Of a stretch of 64,000 bases of DNA, positions 1-8,663 are shown in pieces. The DNA is taken from NCBI GenBank assembly GCA_913775975.1, contig CAJYLQ010000010.1, forward strand, positions 1 to 64,000, given 5' to 3'. The DNA comes from an uncultured Sphingomonas sp. (GTDB lineage Bacteria; Pseudomonadota; Alphaproteobacteria; Sphingomonadales; Sphingomonadaceae). Positions within the stretch are counted from its first letter, which is position 1. Every line of letters begins with the position of its first letter. Under the pieces are notes generated by a model. That model saw only the letters and a list, made by a program, of their open reading frames with translations, searched no databases and was not told the origin of the DNA. The translations under genes and the position numbers were made by a program.

Positions 1-181
<181 letters not shown>

Positions 182-190
182 CTATTTGCC

Positions 191-254
191 ACCCCGGCGA
201 ACGCCGGGGTCCAGTTGGGATTCGTCTGATCTGGGCCCCGGCGTTCGCCGGGGT
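191..254. repeat. Inverted pair of REP-like palindromes between groES and groEL
   Basis: Two copies of a palindrome, ACCCCGGCGAACGCCGGGGT at the left and CCCCGGCGTTCGCCGGGG at the right, face each other about 20 bp apart inside the groES-groEL gap. Each arm can fold alone, or the pair can form one long hairpin in the groESL mRNA. Related copies occur near 14.39 kb and 56.0 kb in this window. Such a structure could affect the relative amounts of groES and groEL message; that is inference. Confidence 0.75.
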
Positions 255-268
255 TGTGCATCATCGCC

Positions 269-556
269 TCAGGCGATGATCCCCAAGATGTCCGATTCCT
301 TCATGATGAGCAGGTCTTCACCGTTGACCTTGACCTCGGTGCCCGACCACTTGCCGAACAGGATGCGGTCCCCGGCCTTGACGTCCAGCGGGGCGAGCTC
401 GCCCTTGTCGTTCTTGGCGCCCGCACCGGCGGCGACGACTTCGCCTTCCTGCGGATTTTCCTTGGCGGTGTCGGGGATGATGATCCCGCCGGCCGTCTTC
501 TCCTCGGCCTCGACGCGGCGGACGAGAACGCGGTCGTGCAACGGACGAAAGTTCAT
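269..556 (-). CDS. groES: Co-chaperonin GroES (10 kDa)
   Basis: This 95-residue protein has the full GroES layout: [14 protein letters not shown] at the N-terminus, the mobile loop region [12 protein letters not shown] (residues about 18-30) that docks onto GroEL, and the C-terminal [11 protein letters not shown]. It forms the heptameric lid of the GroEL chamber. Length is typical. It is the first gene of groES-groEL. An AAAAGGG ribosome-binding sequence lies just before the start. Regulation is visible upstream: a CIRCE inverted repeat and a -35/-10 pair. Confidence 0.98.
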   Translation of the reverse strand: MNFRPLHDRVLVRRVEAEEKTAGGIIIPDTAKENPQEGEVVAAGAGAKNDKGELAPLDVKAGDRILFGKWSGTEVKVNGEDLLIMKESDILGIIA

Positions 557-591
557 TGCTGCATGCCCTTTTCAAGCAGTGTGACAGATTT

Positions 592-618
592 CTGGCACTC
601 CCCGACGGAGAGTGCCAA
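592..618 (-). promoter_or_regulatory. CIRCE operator (HrcA binding site) of groESL
   Basis: CTGGCACTC, nine bases, then GAGTGCCAA matches the CIRCE layout TTAGCACTC-N9-GAGTGCTAA with arms complementary except at the outermost base. It lies between the predicted promoter and groES, where HrcA repressor is known to bind in groESL operons. The hrcA gene is not in the window. Confidence 0.93.
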
Positions 619-625
619 CACCCCT

Positions 626-654
626 CATATGCGAATGGGCCCGGCGGTCGTCAA
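626..654 (-). promoter_or_regulatory. Predicted groESL promoter (TTGACG-17-CATATG)
   Basis: On the minus strand TTGACG is followed after 17 bases by CATATG, placing the transcription start near the CIRCE element. The sequence would suit a housekeeping sigma factor and partly the alphaproteobacterial heat-shock factor RpoH; which one is used cannot be told from sequence. Confidence 0.6.
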
Positions 655-668
655 CGCCCCTGCGGGAA

Positions 669-2069
669 CTATTTTCGACGAGCCGTGCCGGGCATCAGGC
701 CCAGTCGGCCACGCGCGCTCCACCGCCACAACAGCAGCAGCGATACCGCCAGCAGCCCCGCCGCCAGCCCCCACCAGATGCCCGGCGCGCCCAGCCCCGC
801 GCCGAAGCCGAGCGCGGCGGCGGTGGCGAAGCCGATCGCCCAATAGCCGAAGATCTGGATCATCATCGGCACGCGCGTATCCTGGATGCCGCGCAGCACG
901 CCCGCCGCCACCGCCTGCGCGCCGTCGAACAGCTGGAACAGCGCGGCGATGCCGAGCAGCTCGATCGCCATCGTCGCCACCGCCGCCTCGCGCACCGGGT
1001 CCAGATAGATGCGCACGAGCAGCGCGGGGATTGCCCAGAACAGCGCGGCGGTCAGCACCATGATGCCGATCCCCGCCCCGATCGCGACCGTGCCCGCGCG
1101 CCCGATCCACCGCGCATCGCCCGCGCCATAGGCGAAGCCGACCCGGATCGTCGCCGCCTGCGCGATCCCGAACGGCAGCTGGAACGCGATGGCGGCGATG
1201 TTGAGCGCGACGGCGTGCGCATCGATCGCGGTGACGGAGATCATCCCCATCAGCAGCCCGGCGCCGCCGAACAGCCCGCCCTCCGCGATCCAGCCAAGCG
1301 CGATCGGCGCGCCCAGCCGCGCGATCTCCACCATCCGCGATCCTTCGGGCCGCCACCAGCGGCCGAACAGGCGGAACCGGCGCAGCCGCCGGTCGGTCAG
1401 CAGGATCGTCGCATAGGCGAAGGTCGCGACGATCGAGACGGTGACGCTGGCCAGCGCCGATCCCGCCAGCCCCAGCGCGGGCGCACCGAAATGGCCGAAG
1501 ACGAGCGCGTAATTGGCGGCGATGCCGACGACCAGGCTGATCGCGGTGACGATCAGCGCCCAGCCCGGCCGGCCGAGCGCGGCGGCGGTCAGCCGCATCA
1601 GCGCGGACGCGACCGCCGGGATAACCGCGACCGACAGGATACGGCAGAACCGCCCCGCCTCCGCCGCGACGACCGGATCCTGCCCGGCGGCGCGCAACAG
1701 CTGCTCCGCCAGGTTCATCACCCCCACCACGACCAGCCCGCCGCCGACCGCCAGCCACAACGCCATGCGGAACGAACGGCGCACCTGCCGCACCGCGCCC
1801 GCGCGGCGCCCGATCGCGGCGGCGATCAACGGCTCAGCCGCGCCGACCAGCCCGACCAGCCCGAAGGCGAGGATGTGGAACAGAAAGACGCCCAGCGTCG
1901 CCGCCGCGAACGGCACCGGGCCCAGCCGCGCGACGAACACCACATCGACCGCGAACACCGCCATCTGCAACAGGTTCGCCGCGACCAGTGGCCCCGCCAG
2001 CCGGGCCAGCGCACCCACCTCTGCGGCGATCGTCGCTGGCGGGCGGGACAGGGCGTGCGGATGGGCCAT
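669..2069 (-). CDS. MATE family multidrug/toxin exporter
   Basis: The 466-residue product is almost entirely hydrophobic with about 12 membrane spans in two similar halves, as in the NorM/DinF group of MATE transporters. Recognisable pieces are LAGPLVAANLLQMAVFAVDVVFVARLG near the N-terminus and the matching second-half start ARLGAPIALGWIAEGGLFGGAGLLMG around residues 240-265. MATE proteins export cationic drugs or metabolites across the inner membrane against Na+ or H+; the substrate cannot be predicted. The start at 2069 (MAHPHAL) has no strong ribosome-binding sequence. It is divergent from the PAP2 gene. Confidence 0.88.
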   Translation of the reverse strand: MAHPHALSRPPATIAAEVGALARLAGPLVAANLLQMAVFAVDVVFVARLGPVPFAAATLGVFLFHILAFGLVGLVGAAEPLIAAAIGRRAGAVRQVRRSFRMALWLAVGGGLVVVGVMNLAEQLLRAAGQDPVVAAEAGRFCRILSVAVIPAVASALMRLTAAALGRPGWALIVTAISLVVGIAANYALVFGHFGAPALGLAGSALASVTVSIVATFAYATILLTDRRLRRFRLFGRWWRPEGSRMVEIARLGAPIALGWIAEGGLFGGAGLLMGMISVTAIDAHAVALNIAAIAFQLPFGIAQAATIRVGFAYGAGDARWIGRAGTVAIGAGIGIMVLTAALFWAIPALLVRIYLDPVREAAVATMAIELLGIAALFQLFDGAQAVAAGVLRGIQDTRVPMMIQIFGYWAIGFATAAALGFGAGLGAPGIWWGLAAGLLAVSLLLLWRWSARGRLGLMPGTARRK

Positions 2070-2174
2070 CGCGGCGGGCCTTAGAGGAAGCGGCAGGGCG
2101 CGCCAATAGAGGCGTCACCCGTCACTGCCGCTCACCCGCCCGCCCGTACCGCTCTGGCAGGACCCGCGCCGCGC

Positions 2175-2852
2175 ATGGTAGGCGCCCCGCGCATGACCAC
2201 CCTCTCCCGCCGTCTGCCGCGTGAACTCGCCGGCCTTGCCCTGCTGGCGCTGGCCGCGATCGTCGTGCTCGCGATCGGCGGGCTGATCGACCGGATGCCC
2301 TTCGCCGCCGACCGCGCGATCGTGACGGGCCTGCGCGCCTGGGGCGGGCCGGCGTGGCTACCGTCTTTCGCGATCAACCTGACGGCGCTGGGCAGCGGCA
2401 ATATCCTCACATTGGTCGTGCTGCTCGTCGCCGGCTTTCTGCTGGTCCAGCGGCTGTGGCTGACGGCGGCGATGCTGGGGCTGGCGACGGCGTCGGGCGG
2501 CTATGCGGTGGGACTCGTGAAGCACTATTTCGCGCGGGCCCGCCCCGATCTGGTGCCGCACCTCGTGCCGGTATCCAGCGCCAGCTTCCCCTCGGGCCAT
2601 GCCGCGTCGAGCGCGCTCGCCTACCTGACGCTGGCGGCGCTCGCCGCGCAGGTGGTGCCGCAGCGCGCCGCGCGCCGCTATCTCTTCGCCGTCGCCGTGC
2701 TGTTGACCGGGGCGATCGGCACGAGCCGCGTCTATCTGGGCGTCCACTGGCCGTCCGATGTGCTGGGCGGCTGGAGTTTCGGGACACTCTGGGCGCTGGG
2801 CTGGTGGTGGGCCACCGCCTTTACCCGCCATGCGATCGGCGGGGAGCGATAG
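2175..2852 (+). CDS. PAP2-family membrane phosphatase
   Basis: A 225-residue membrane protein with the three phosphatase motifs of the PAP2 superfamily: KHYFARARP (about 116-124), PSGHA (139-143) and SRVYLGVHWPSD (about 184-195). These supply the phosphate-binding Lys/Arg and the two catalytic histidines. Family members remove phosphate from lipid substrates such as phosphatidic acid or undecaprenyl pyrophosphate at the outer face of the inner membrane; the substrate here is not determined. A second ATG six codons downstream (MTTLSRR) is an equally plausible start. It converges with galE. Confidence 0.9.
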   Translation: MVGAPRMTTLSRRLPRELAGLALLALAAIVVLAIGGLIDRMPFAADRAIVTGLRAWGGPAWLPSFAINLTALGSGNILTLVVLLVAGFLLVQRLWLTAAMLGLATASGGYAVGLVKHYFARARPDLVPHLVPVSSASFPSGHAASSALAYLTLAALAAQVVPQRAARRYLFAVAVLLTGAIGTSRVYLGVHWPSDVLGGWSFGTLWALGWWWATAFTRHAIGGER

Positions 2853-2873
2853 GCCGCCCCCCGCCCCTATCAC

Positions 2874-3869
2874 TCAATCCTCCGCGCGGCGCTCCGCCAG
2901 CGCGCGTTCCCAGGCCAGCGCGTCGCGGACGATCAGTTCCAGGTCGTCGCGCTGCGGCCGCCACGGCAGGGCCGCCAGGATCGCGCTGTTGTCCGCGACC
3001 AGTTCCGCCGGATCGCCGGGGCGGCGGCCCTCCATGCGGCGCTCGATCGTCATGTTCGTCACCCGGTCGACCGCGTCCAGCACCTCGCTGACCGAAAAGC
3101 CCCGGCCATAGCCCGCGTTGAGCGTATGGCTGCGCGTCGGCTCGGCGCGCAGCAGGTCGAGCGCGGCGACATGCGCGGCGGCGAGATCGGACACGTGGAT
3201 ATAGTCGCGCACCCCCGTCCCGTCGCGCGTCGGAAAGTCGGTGCCGAAGACAGAGACATGGCTGCGCTTGCCCGTCGCCGCCTCGACCGCCACCTTGATG
3301 AGGTGCGTCGCGCCCGCCGTCGACTGGCCCGACCGCCCTTGCGGGTCGGCGCCCGCGACGTTGAAATAGCGCAGGCAGGCATAGTTGATCGGATGCGCCG
3401 CCGCGACATCGCGAAGCATCGCCTCCGTCATCAGCTTCGACATGCCATAGGGGTTGATCGGCGCGGTCGGATCGCCCTCCGCGATCGGCACCTTCTGCGG
3501 ATTGCCATAGGTCGCGGCGGTCGAGGAGAAGATGAAGTGCTTCACACCCTCCACCACCGCGCTCTCGATCAGCGCGCGGCTGGCGGCGGTGTTGTTGCGA
3601 TAATATTTCAGCGGGTCGCTGACCGATTCCGGCACCACCACCGATCCCGCGAAGTGCATGATCGCATCGACCCGGTGCCCCCGGATCGCCGCGCGCACCC
3701 GCCCGTCATCGGAAATGTCGCACTCCACCAGCGTCGCGCGGGGATCGACCGCCCAGTCGAACCCGGTGACGAGGTTGTCGACCACCACCACCTCATGCCC
3801 CGCATCCAGCAGGGCCAGTACCGCATGGCTGCCGATATAGCCCGCGCCGCCCGTCACCATCACCGCCAT
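2874..3869 (-). CDS. galE: UDP-glucose 4-epimerase
   Basis: The 331-residue extended short-chain dehydrogenase has GGAGYIGSH at residues 7-15 (NAD-binding Rossmann loop) and PYGMSK with the YxxxK catalytic pair, plus [15 protein letters not shown] typical of GalE. It interconverts UDP-glucose and UDP-galactose in the cytoplasm for galactose catabolism and for surface polysaccharide precursors. Length is normal (about 330-340). GGGAG lies seven bases before the ATG at 3869. It is monocistronic here, divergent from msrA. The link to the galactosidases 20 kb away is only thematic. Confidence 0.93.
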   Translation of the reverse strand: MAVMVTGGAGYIGSHAVLALLDAGHEVVVVDNLVTGFDWAVDPRATLVECDISDDGRVRAAIRGHRVDAIMHFAGSVVVPESVSDPLKYYRNNTAASRALIESAVVEGVKHFIFSSTAATYGNPQKVPIAEGDPTAPINPYGMSKLMTEAMLRDVAAAHPINYACLRYFNVAGADPQGRSGQSTAGATHLIKVAVEAATGKRSHVSVFGTDFPTRDGTGVRDYIHVSDLAAAHVAALDLLRAEPTRSHTLNAGYGRGFSVSEVLDAVDRVTNMTIERRMEGRRPGDPAELVADNSAILAALPWRPQRDDLELIVRDALAWERALAERRAED

Positions 3870-3934
3870 CGGATATCTCCCTTTGCGGCGGCCCTTACCG
3901 CTTCCTACATCGGCCGCAAAGGAGTGCTGATGCG

Positions 3935-4474
3935 ATGACCGAATATGTGACCCTGGCCGGCGGCTGTTTCTGGTGCACCGAGGCGGTGTTCAAGGACGTG
4001 ATCGGCGTCGAAAGCGTCGAGAGCGGCTATATCGGCGGCCATGCCGAGAACCCGACCTACAAGCAGGTCTGCGGCGGCGACACCGGCCATGCGGAGGCTA
4101 TCCGTGTCGGCTTCGATCCCGAAAAGATCGACATCGCCGACCTGTTCGACATCTTCTTCGCGACGCACGATCCGACCCAGCTGAACCGGCAGGGCAACGA
4201 CATCGGGACGCAGTACCGCTCCGCCATCTTCCCCGCGACGGTGATGCAGGAGGAGCAGGCGAACCAGGCGATCGCCCGCGCGCAGCAGGCGTCCGACAAG
4301 CCGATCGTCACGACGATCGAGACGGCGGACAACTGGTATCCGGCGGAGGATTATCACCAGGATTACTGGGAAACGTCGGGCCGCTCCAATCCCTATTGCA
4401 TGGCGGTGATCCCGCCCAAGCTGCAAAAGCTCCGCAAGAGCTTCGCCGCGCGATCGAAGGCGGTGACGGCCTAG
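3935..4474 (+). CDS. msrA: Peptide-methionine (S)-S-oxide reductase MsrA
   Basis: The 179-residue protein carries the MsrA active-site motif GGCFWCTE at residues 9-16, where the first Cys is the sulfenic-acid nucleophile, and the conserved [16 protein letters not shown] and EDYHQDYW segments. It reduces the S epimer of methionine sulfoxide in proteins or free methionine, repairing oxidative damage. Length is typical for a single-domain MsrA without fused MsrB. AAGGAG precedes the start by ten bases. A hairpin downstream is shared with the convergent Sua5 gene. Confidence 0.96.
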   Translation: MTEYVTLAGGCFWCTEAVFKDVIGVESVESGYIGGHAENPTYKQVCGGDTGHAEAIRVGFDPEKIDIADLFDIFFATHDPTQLNRQGNDIGTQYRSAIFPATVMQEEQANQAIARAQQASDKPIVTTIETADNWYPAEDYHQDYWETSGRSNPYCMAVIPPKLQKLRKSFAARSKAVTA

Positions 4475-4480
4475 GCCCGG

Positions 4481-4504
4481 CCCCTCCCCGCTCGCGGGGA
4501 GGGG
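4481..4504. terminator. Hairpin between convergent msrA and Sua5 genes
   Basis: CCCCTCCCCG, loop CTCG, CGGGGAGGGG forms a perfect 10-bp stem right after the msrA stop and just beyond the Sua5 stop. There is no T-run, so termination efficiency is uncertain, but the position suits a bidirectional terminator. Two very similar stems lie near 34.55 and 34.61 kb. Confidence 0.6.
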
Positions 4505-4509
4505 GCATT

Positions 4510-5442
4510 TCAGCGCGCCGCCGCGCGGCGCAGGCGGTCGTTGATCGCCGCGCCGACGCCCGCGTCCGGCACCGGGGCCACCGCGATGCGCGCCCGGTCG
4601 CTGGCGTCGGCGCGGTGGAGCGCGTCGAACAGGCGCGCGGCCGCCTCGACGGGGTCGCCGGTTGCCGAGAGCGTGTCGTCGCCCGCGACCGCGCCGAAGC
4701 CGATCAGCCATTCGTCGCCGTCGCGTGCGGTGGCGTTCAGCCGCAGCGGCTTGACCGGCGCATAGTGGACCGCGAGCTGGCCCGGCGCGACGATGCGGCC
4801 GTCATCGCCCGCGACGTCGCCCGCGCCGACCACCGCGGCGACCGCCTCCGCCGTCACCGGGCCGGGGCGCAGCACCTGCCGGCCGCGCACGATCGTCGAT
4901 TCGACGCCCGCCGCGCAGGGGCCGTCGTCGATCACCAGCCCGGCCGCATCGCCCAGACTGGCGACGACATGCGCGGCGCGCGTCGGGCTTAGGTGGTTGC
5001 TGCGATTGGCCGAGGGCGCCGCCAGCGGCCGCCCGCTCGCCGCCAGCAGGTCGCGCATTGCACGGCCCGCCGGTACGCGGACCGCGACCGTCTCCAGCCC
5101 CGCCGTCACCAGCGCTGCCACCGGCGCGCCCGGCCGCAGCGGCAGCACCAGCGTCAGCGGCCCCGGCCAGAACGCCGCCGCCAGCGCGCGCGCGGTATCG
5201 TCGAACACCGCCAGCGCCTCCGCCGCCGCCAGATCGGGGACGTGGACGATCAGCGGGTTGAAGCTGGGCCGCCCCTTGGCCGCATAGATGCGCGCCACCG
5301 CCGCGCCGTCGCCCGCATCGGCGGCCAGGCCATAGACGGTCTCGGTCGGCACCGCCACGATACCGCCATTCCGAATTCGTGACGCCGCCTCTTCGATAGC
5401 TTCCGTGCCGTAAGATCGAACAAGGGGGTTTGCGGGGTCCAT
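4510..5442 (-). CDS. L-threonylcarbamoyladenylate synthase (Sua5/YwlC/YrdC)
   Basis: From the ATG at 5442 the product is 310 residues: a YrdC domain beginning GGIVAVPTETVYGLAADA (about 26-43) with KGRPSFNPLIVHV and APSANRSNHLSPTRA, followed by a Sua5-type C-terminal domain. It makes threonylcarbamoyl-AMP from threonine, bicarbonate and ATP, the donor for the t6A modification of ANN-decoding tRNAs. The 869-residue ORF in the track is a read-through of antisense sequence from the neighbour; homology begins only at the 5442 start. Its start codon is about 36 bp from that of the divergent acyl-CoA dehydrogenase. Confidence 0.93.
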   Translation of the reverse strand: MDPANPLVRSYGTEAIEEAASRIRNGGIVAVPTETVYGLAADAGDGAAVARIYAAKGRPSFNPLIVHVPDLAAAEALAVFDDTARALAAAFWPGPLTLVLPLRPGAPVAALVTAGLETVAVRVPAGRAMRDLLAASGRPLAAPSANRSNHLSPTRAAHVVASLGDAAGLVIDDGPCAAGVESTIVRGRQVLRPGPVTAEAVAAVVGAGDVAGDDGRIVAPGQLAVHYAPVKPLRLNATARDGDEWLIGFGAVAGDDTLSATGDPVEAAARLFDALHRADASDRARIAVAPVPDAGVGAAINDRLRRAAAR

Positions 5443-5478
5443 CAGGATATGCCTATACCATCCAAAACGCTGGAGAGA

Positions 5479-7179
5479 ATGGTGCCTTTCACACCCCCCG
5501 TCGCCGAGCAGCGCTTCGTCCTCGATACCGTCGCGGGTCTGGCGGACCTCGCCGCCACCGATCGCTTCGCCGCCGCGTCCGACGACGTGGTCGATGCGGT
5601 GCTGGAGGGTGCGGGCCAGTTCGCCGCCGGCGAATGGGAGCCGCTGGCCGCGATCGGCGATGCGGTCGGCGCGCGCTGGACGCCCGATGGCGTCACGATG
5701 CCCGATGGCTATGCCGCCGCCTATCGGGCCTATGTGGAGGGCGGTTGGGGCACGATCGGCGCGCCGGAGGCGTGGGGCGGCCAGGGCCTGCCCTTCGCGA
5801 TCCAGACGGCGGTGCTGGAGACGCTGGGCACCGCCAATACCGGCTTCGCGCTGTGCCCGACGCTGACGGTCGGCGCGATCGAGGCGCTGGCGCATCATGG
5901 CAGCCAGGCGCAGCAGTCGCTCTACCTGCCCCGCCTCGCGACCGGCGAGTGGACCGGCACGATGAACCTGACCGAGCCACAGGCGGGCAGCGACGTCGGC
6001 GCGCTGCGCGCCACCGCCACGCCGAACGGCGACGGCACCTGGTCGATCCGGGGCACGAAGATCTTCATCAGCTTCGGCGACCACGACATGGCGGACAATA
6101 TCGTCCACCTCGTTTTGGCGCGCACGCCCGATGCGCCCGCCGGCACGCGCGGGATCAGCCTGTTCCTCGTCCCCAAGTTCCGGCTGGATGCGGAAGGGAA
6201 CCCGGCCGAGGCGAACGACATCCGCACCGTGTCGATCGAACACAAGATGGGCCTCCACATCTCGCCCACCTGCGTCCTGTCGTTCGGCGATCATGGCGGC
6301 TGCGTCGGCGAGTTGATCGGTCCCGAACATGGCGGGATGCGCGCGATGTTCACGATGATGAACAACGCCCGCCTCAATGTCGGCCTGCAGGGCGTGCAGG
6401 TGGCCGAAGGCGCGACGCAGAAGGCGGTCGCCTATGCGCTGGACCGCGTGCAGGGCGCGCGCGACGGCGCCCCCGCCCCGATCGCGCAGCATCCCGACGT
6501 GCGGCGGATGCTGATGCGGATGCGCGCGCAGACCGATGCCGCGCGCGCGCTGGTCTATTACGCCGCCGGGCAGGTCGATCGCGCGGCGCTGGGCGATGCC
6601 GCCGCGCGCGACCGGCTGGAGGTGATGACCCCGCTGGCCAAGGCGCACGCCACGGATCTGGGCTGCGAGGTCGCGAGCCTGGGCATCCAGGTGCATGGCG
6701 GCATGGGATATGTCGAGGAGACGGGCGCCGCGCGCTTTTTGCGCGATGCGCGGATCACGCCGATCTACGAGGGGACGAACGGCATCCAGGCCGCCGATCT
6801 GGTCGGGCGGAAGCTGGCATTGTCGGGCGGCACGGCGATCGCCACGCTGATCGCGGACATGCGGGCGGAGGCGGAGCATCCCGCCCTCGTCCAGCTGATC
6901 GACCTGAGCGAGGCGGTGGCCCGGCATCTCGCCGCCGCCGCGCCGGACGACCGGCTGGCGGGCAGCTATCCCTTCCTGACGATGCTGTCGGTCGCCGCCT
7001 GCGGCTGGCTGATGGAGCGGCAGGGCCGCACCGCGCCGGACGACGATTTCGGCGCGACCAAGCGCGCCGTCACCGCCTTCTACCTCGATCAGATCGTGCC
7101 GGAGGCGCATGGGCTGCACGCCGCCGCGACCGCGCCGGCGGCGGGCCTTTACGCGGTCGATGTGGCGCGGCTGGGATAG
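5479..7179 (+). CDS. Acyl-CoA dehydrogenase family flavoprotein
   Basis: About 566 residues, longer than the classic 380-residue enzymes, with the central domain (MNLTEPQAGSDVGALRATA, FAD-binding) followed by HGGMGYVEETGAARFLRDARITPIYEGTNGIQAADLVGRKL, which holds the usual catalytic base region, and a C-terminal extension seen in the large acyl-CoA dehydrogenase subgroup. It would oxidise an acyl-CoA at the alpha-beta position using FAD; chain length is unknown. The ORF begins at 5449, but the ATG at 5479 (MVPFTPPVAEQRF), preceded closely by GGAGAG, fits family N-termini better; a GTG at 5482 is also possible. Confidence 0.9.
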   Translation: MVPFTPPVAEQRFVLDTVAGLADLAATDRFAAASDDVVDAVLEGAGQFAAGEWEPLAAIGDAVGARWTPDGVTMPDGYAAAYRAYVEGGWGTIGAPEAWGGQGLPFAIQTAVLETLGTANTGFALCPTLTVGAIEALAHHGSQAQQSLYLPRLATGEWTGTMNLTEPQAGSDVGALRATATPNGDGTWSIRGTKIFISFGDHDMADNIVHLVLARTPDAPAGTRGISLFLVPKFRLDAEGNPAEANDIRTVSIEHKMGLHISPTCVLSFGDHGGCVGELIGPEHGGMRAMFTMMNNARLNVGLQGVQVAEGATQKAVAYALDRVQGARDGAPAPIAQHPDVRRMLMRMRAQTDAARALVYYAAGQVDRAALGDAAARDRLEVMTPLAKAHATDLGCEVASLGIQVHGGMGYVEETGAARFLRDARITPIYEGTNGIQAADLVGRKLALSGGTAIATLIADMRAEAEHPALVQLIDLSEAVARHLAAAAPDDRLAGSYPFLTMLSVAACGWLMERQGRTAPDDDFGATKRAVTAFYLDQIVPEAHGLHAAATAPAAGLYAVDVARLG

Positions 7180-7197
7180 GCGGCGGGCGCAGCCCCG

Positions 7198-7626
7198 TCA
7201 GGCGGGTTCCACCACCGGCCGGGCGCCGGCGATCTCGGCATCGATCCAGTCCATCGCACGATCGATGTCTCGGAAGATGGCGATGTAAGCCTCGAACGTC
7301 CGGCGCGCCTGCAGTTTGTTCAGCATCGTCCCCGCGACGATCGCGATCGCCTTCAGCGGCCCCTCCCCCACGGGCGGCAGGCCCGCCGCGACGGTGCGGA
7401 ACCGCTCATTGACGGCCGCAGGCTGGACCGCGAATTCGCGCCCGTCGATCAACAGGCCGAACGCGGGCGTACGCTTGGCCTGCTGCGCGATCGCGATGCC
7501 CAGATCGGCGAAATAGCGATCGACCATGTCTTGCGTCCACAGGCCGACCAGCCGCGCGCGGATCTGCGCACGCACGGGATCGAAGCCGATCGCATAGGAT
7601 GGGTCGAGGCCGAACATGTATGGCAT
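7198..7626 (-). CDS. Conserved hypothetical protein, STAS/SpoIIAA-like size and pattern
   Basis: A soluble protein of about 142 residues. RAQIRARLVGLWTQDMVDRYFADLGIAI and FGLLIDGREFAVQPAAVNERF suggest a small alpha/beta fold like the SpoIIAA/STAS-type proteins common in sphingomonads, but no catalytic motif is visible and the function is unknown. The track starts at 7689; the ATG at 7626 (MPYMFGLD) or at 7617 (MFGLDPSY, with GGA eight bases upstream) is more likely. It converges with the acyl-CoA dehydrogenase and diverges from the arylamine N-acetyltransferase. Confidence 0.6.
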   Translation of the reverse strand: MPYMFGLDPSYAIGFDPVRAQIRARLVGLWTQDMVDRYFADLGIAIAQQAKRTPAFGLLIDGREFAVQPAAVNERFRTVAAGLPPVGEGPLKAIAIVAGTMLNKLQARRTFEAYIAIFRDIDRAMDWIDAEIAGARPVVEPA

Positions 7627-7798
7627 CCAAGGGCAATAGCAGTTGCCCGACTGATTTTTGTTAATTGCCGGAAGTGGCGCTGCCGTCAAGATAATCTCGC
7701 ACCGGACCTATCGGCGCGTGCTTCGGGCGTATCGATGGCGACTTCGGTCCCGGCATTGCCTGTCGCCTTCCCTCGCCGGCGCCGCTACAGCCGGCGCC

Positions 7799-8635
7799 AT
7801 GTTCGACCTCGACGCCTATCTGACCCGCATCGACATGCCCGCCCGGCCGACGCCCGACGCCGCCGGCCTTTCCCGGTTGCAGCGCGCGCACCGGCTGGCG
7901 ATCCCGTTCGAGAATTTCGACGTGGTGCTGGGGCGCGGCATCGCCATCGACAGCGCTTCCGTCTTCGCCAAGCTGGTGACGGCGCGGCGTGGCGGCTATT
8001 GCTTCGAACAGAACCGCCTGTTCGGCGATGCGCTGGACGCGCTGGGCTTCGCGCATGTGCCGCTGCTGGCGCGGGTGTGGCTGGGCATCGACCCGGACGG
8101 TGGGCCGGTGCCGCCGCTGACGCATACGTTCAGCCGGGTGACGGTCGAAGGGCAGGACTGGATCGCCGACCCCGGCTTCGGCGGCAGCTATGCCCCGATC
8201 ATGCCGATGGAAGACGGCGCGGAGGCGGAGGCGCCCGACGGCGCGCGCTTCCGCCTGCGCACCGATCCGCGCCATGGCTGGATGCTGGAACGGCTGGGGT
8301 CCGCCGCCGCGACCGACGGGCGGGGCGCGGGGCCGGGCTGGCAGCCGCAATATGCCTTTACCGGCGAGCCGGCGGTCGCGGCCGATCTGGCGATGGGCAA
8401 TCTATGGTCCGCGACCGCGCCCGGTACGCGCTTCACCAGCGCCAGTATCGCCAGCATCGTCCTGCCGCACGGCTTCGCCTCGCTGACCGACCGCAACTAT
8501 CGCCGGATCGCGGCGGGGACGACCAACGAGGGGGAGATCACCGATCCGCGCGTCTACCGGATGCGGCTGAGCCTGATGTTCGGCATCTCGCTGACCGTCG
8601 AAGAGGTGGCGGGTCTGGGCCTGTTCGCCGGCTGA
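7799..8635 (+). CDS. nat: Arylamine N-acetyltransferase
   Basis: From the ATG at 7799 the protein is 278 residues, the normal bacterial NAT length. The catalytic triad is visible: Cys68 in RRGGYCFEQN, His109 in PLTHTFSRV and Asp124 in WIADPGFGG. The N-terminal LQRAHRLAIPFENFDV is also a family hallmark. It transfers acetyl from acetyl-CoA to aromatic amines or hydrazines in the cytoplasm; in bacteria this detoxifies xenobiotics, and related enzymes close macrocyclic lactams, for which there is no context here. The track start at 7658 adds 47 residues unrelated to the family. Confidence 0.93.
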   Translation: MFDLDAYLTRIDMPARPTPDAAGLSRLQRAHRLAIPFENFDVVLGRGIAIDSASVFAKLVTARRGGYCFEQNRLFGDALDALGFAHVPLLARVWLGIDPDGGPVPPLTHTFSRVTVEGQDWIADPGFGGSYAPIMPMEDGAEAEAPDGARFRLRTDPRHGWMLERLGSAAATDGRGAGPGWQPQYAFTGEPAVAADLAMGNLWSATAPGTRFTSASIASIVLPHGFASLTDRNYRRIAAGTTNEGEITDPRVYRMRLSLMFGISLTVEEVAGLGLFAG

Positions 8636-8663
8636 CGGCGCCGCCCGAATCGGGGCGCGGCGA

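Noticed and set aside
612-2084. 490-residue plus-strand ORF
   Set aside because: Antisense to the MATE transporter and made of repetitive Arg/Gln/Asp-rich sequence typical of a shadow frame.
5443-7119. N-terminal extension of the Sua5 ORF (869 residues in the track)
   Set aside because: The extension is antisense to the acyl-CoA dehydrogenase; Sua5 homology starts at the ATG at 5442 and the resulting 310 residues are the family length.
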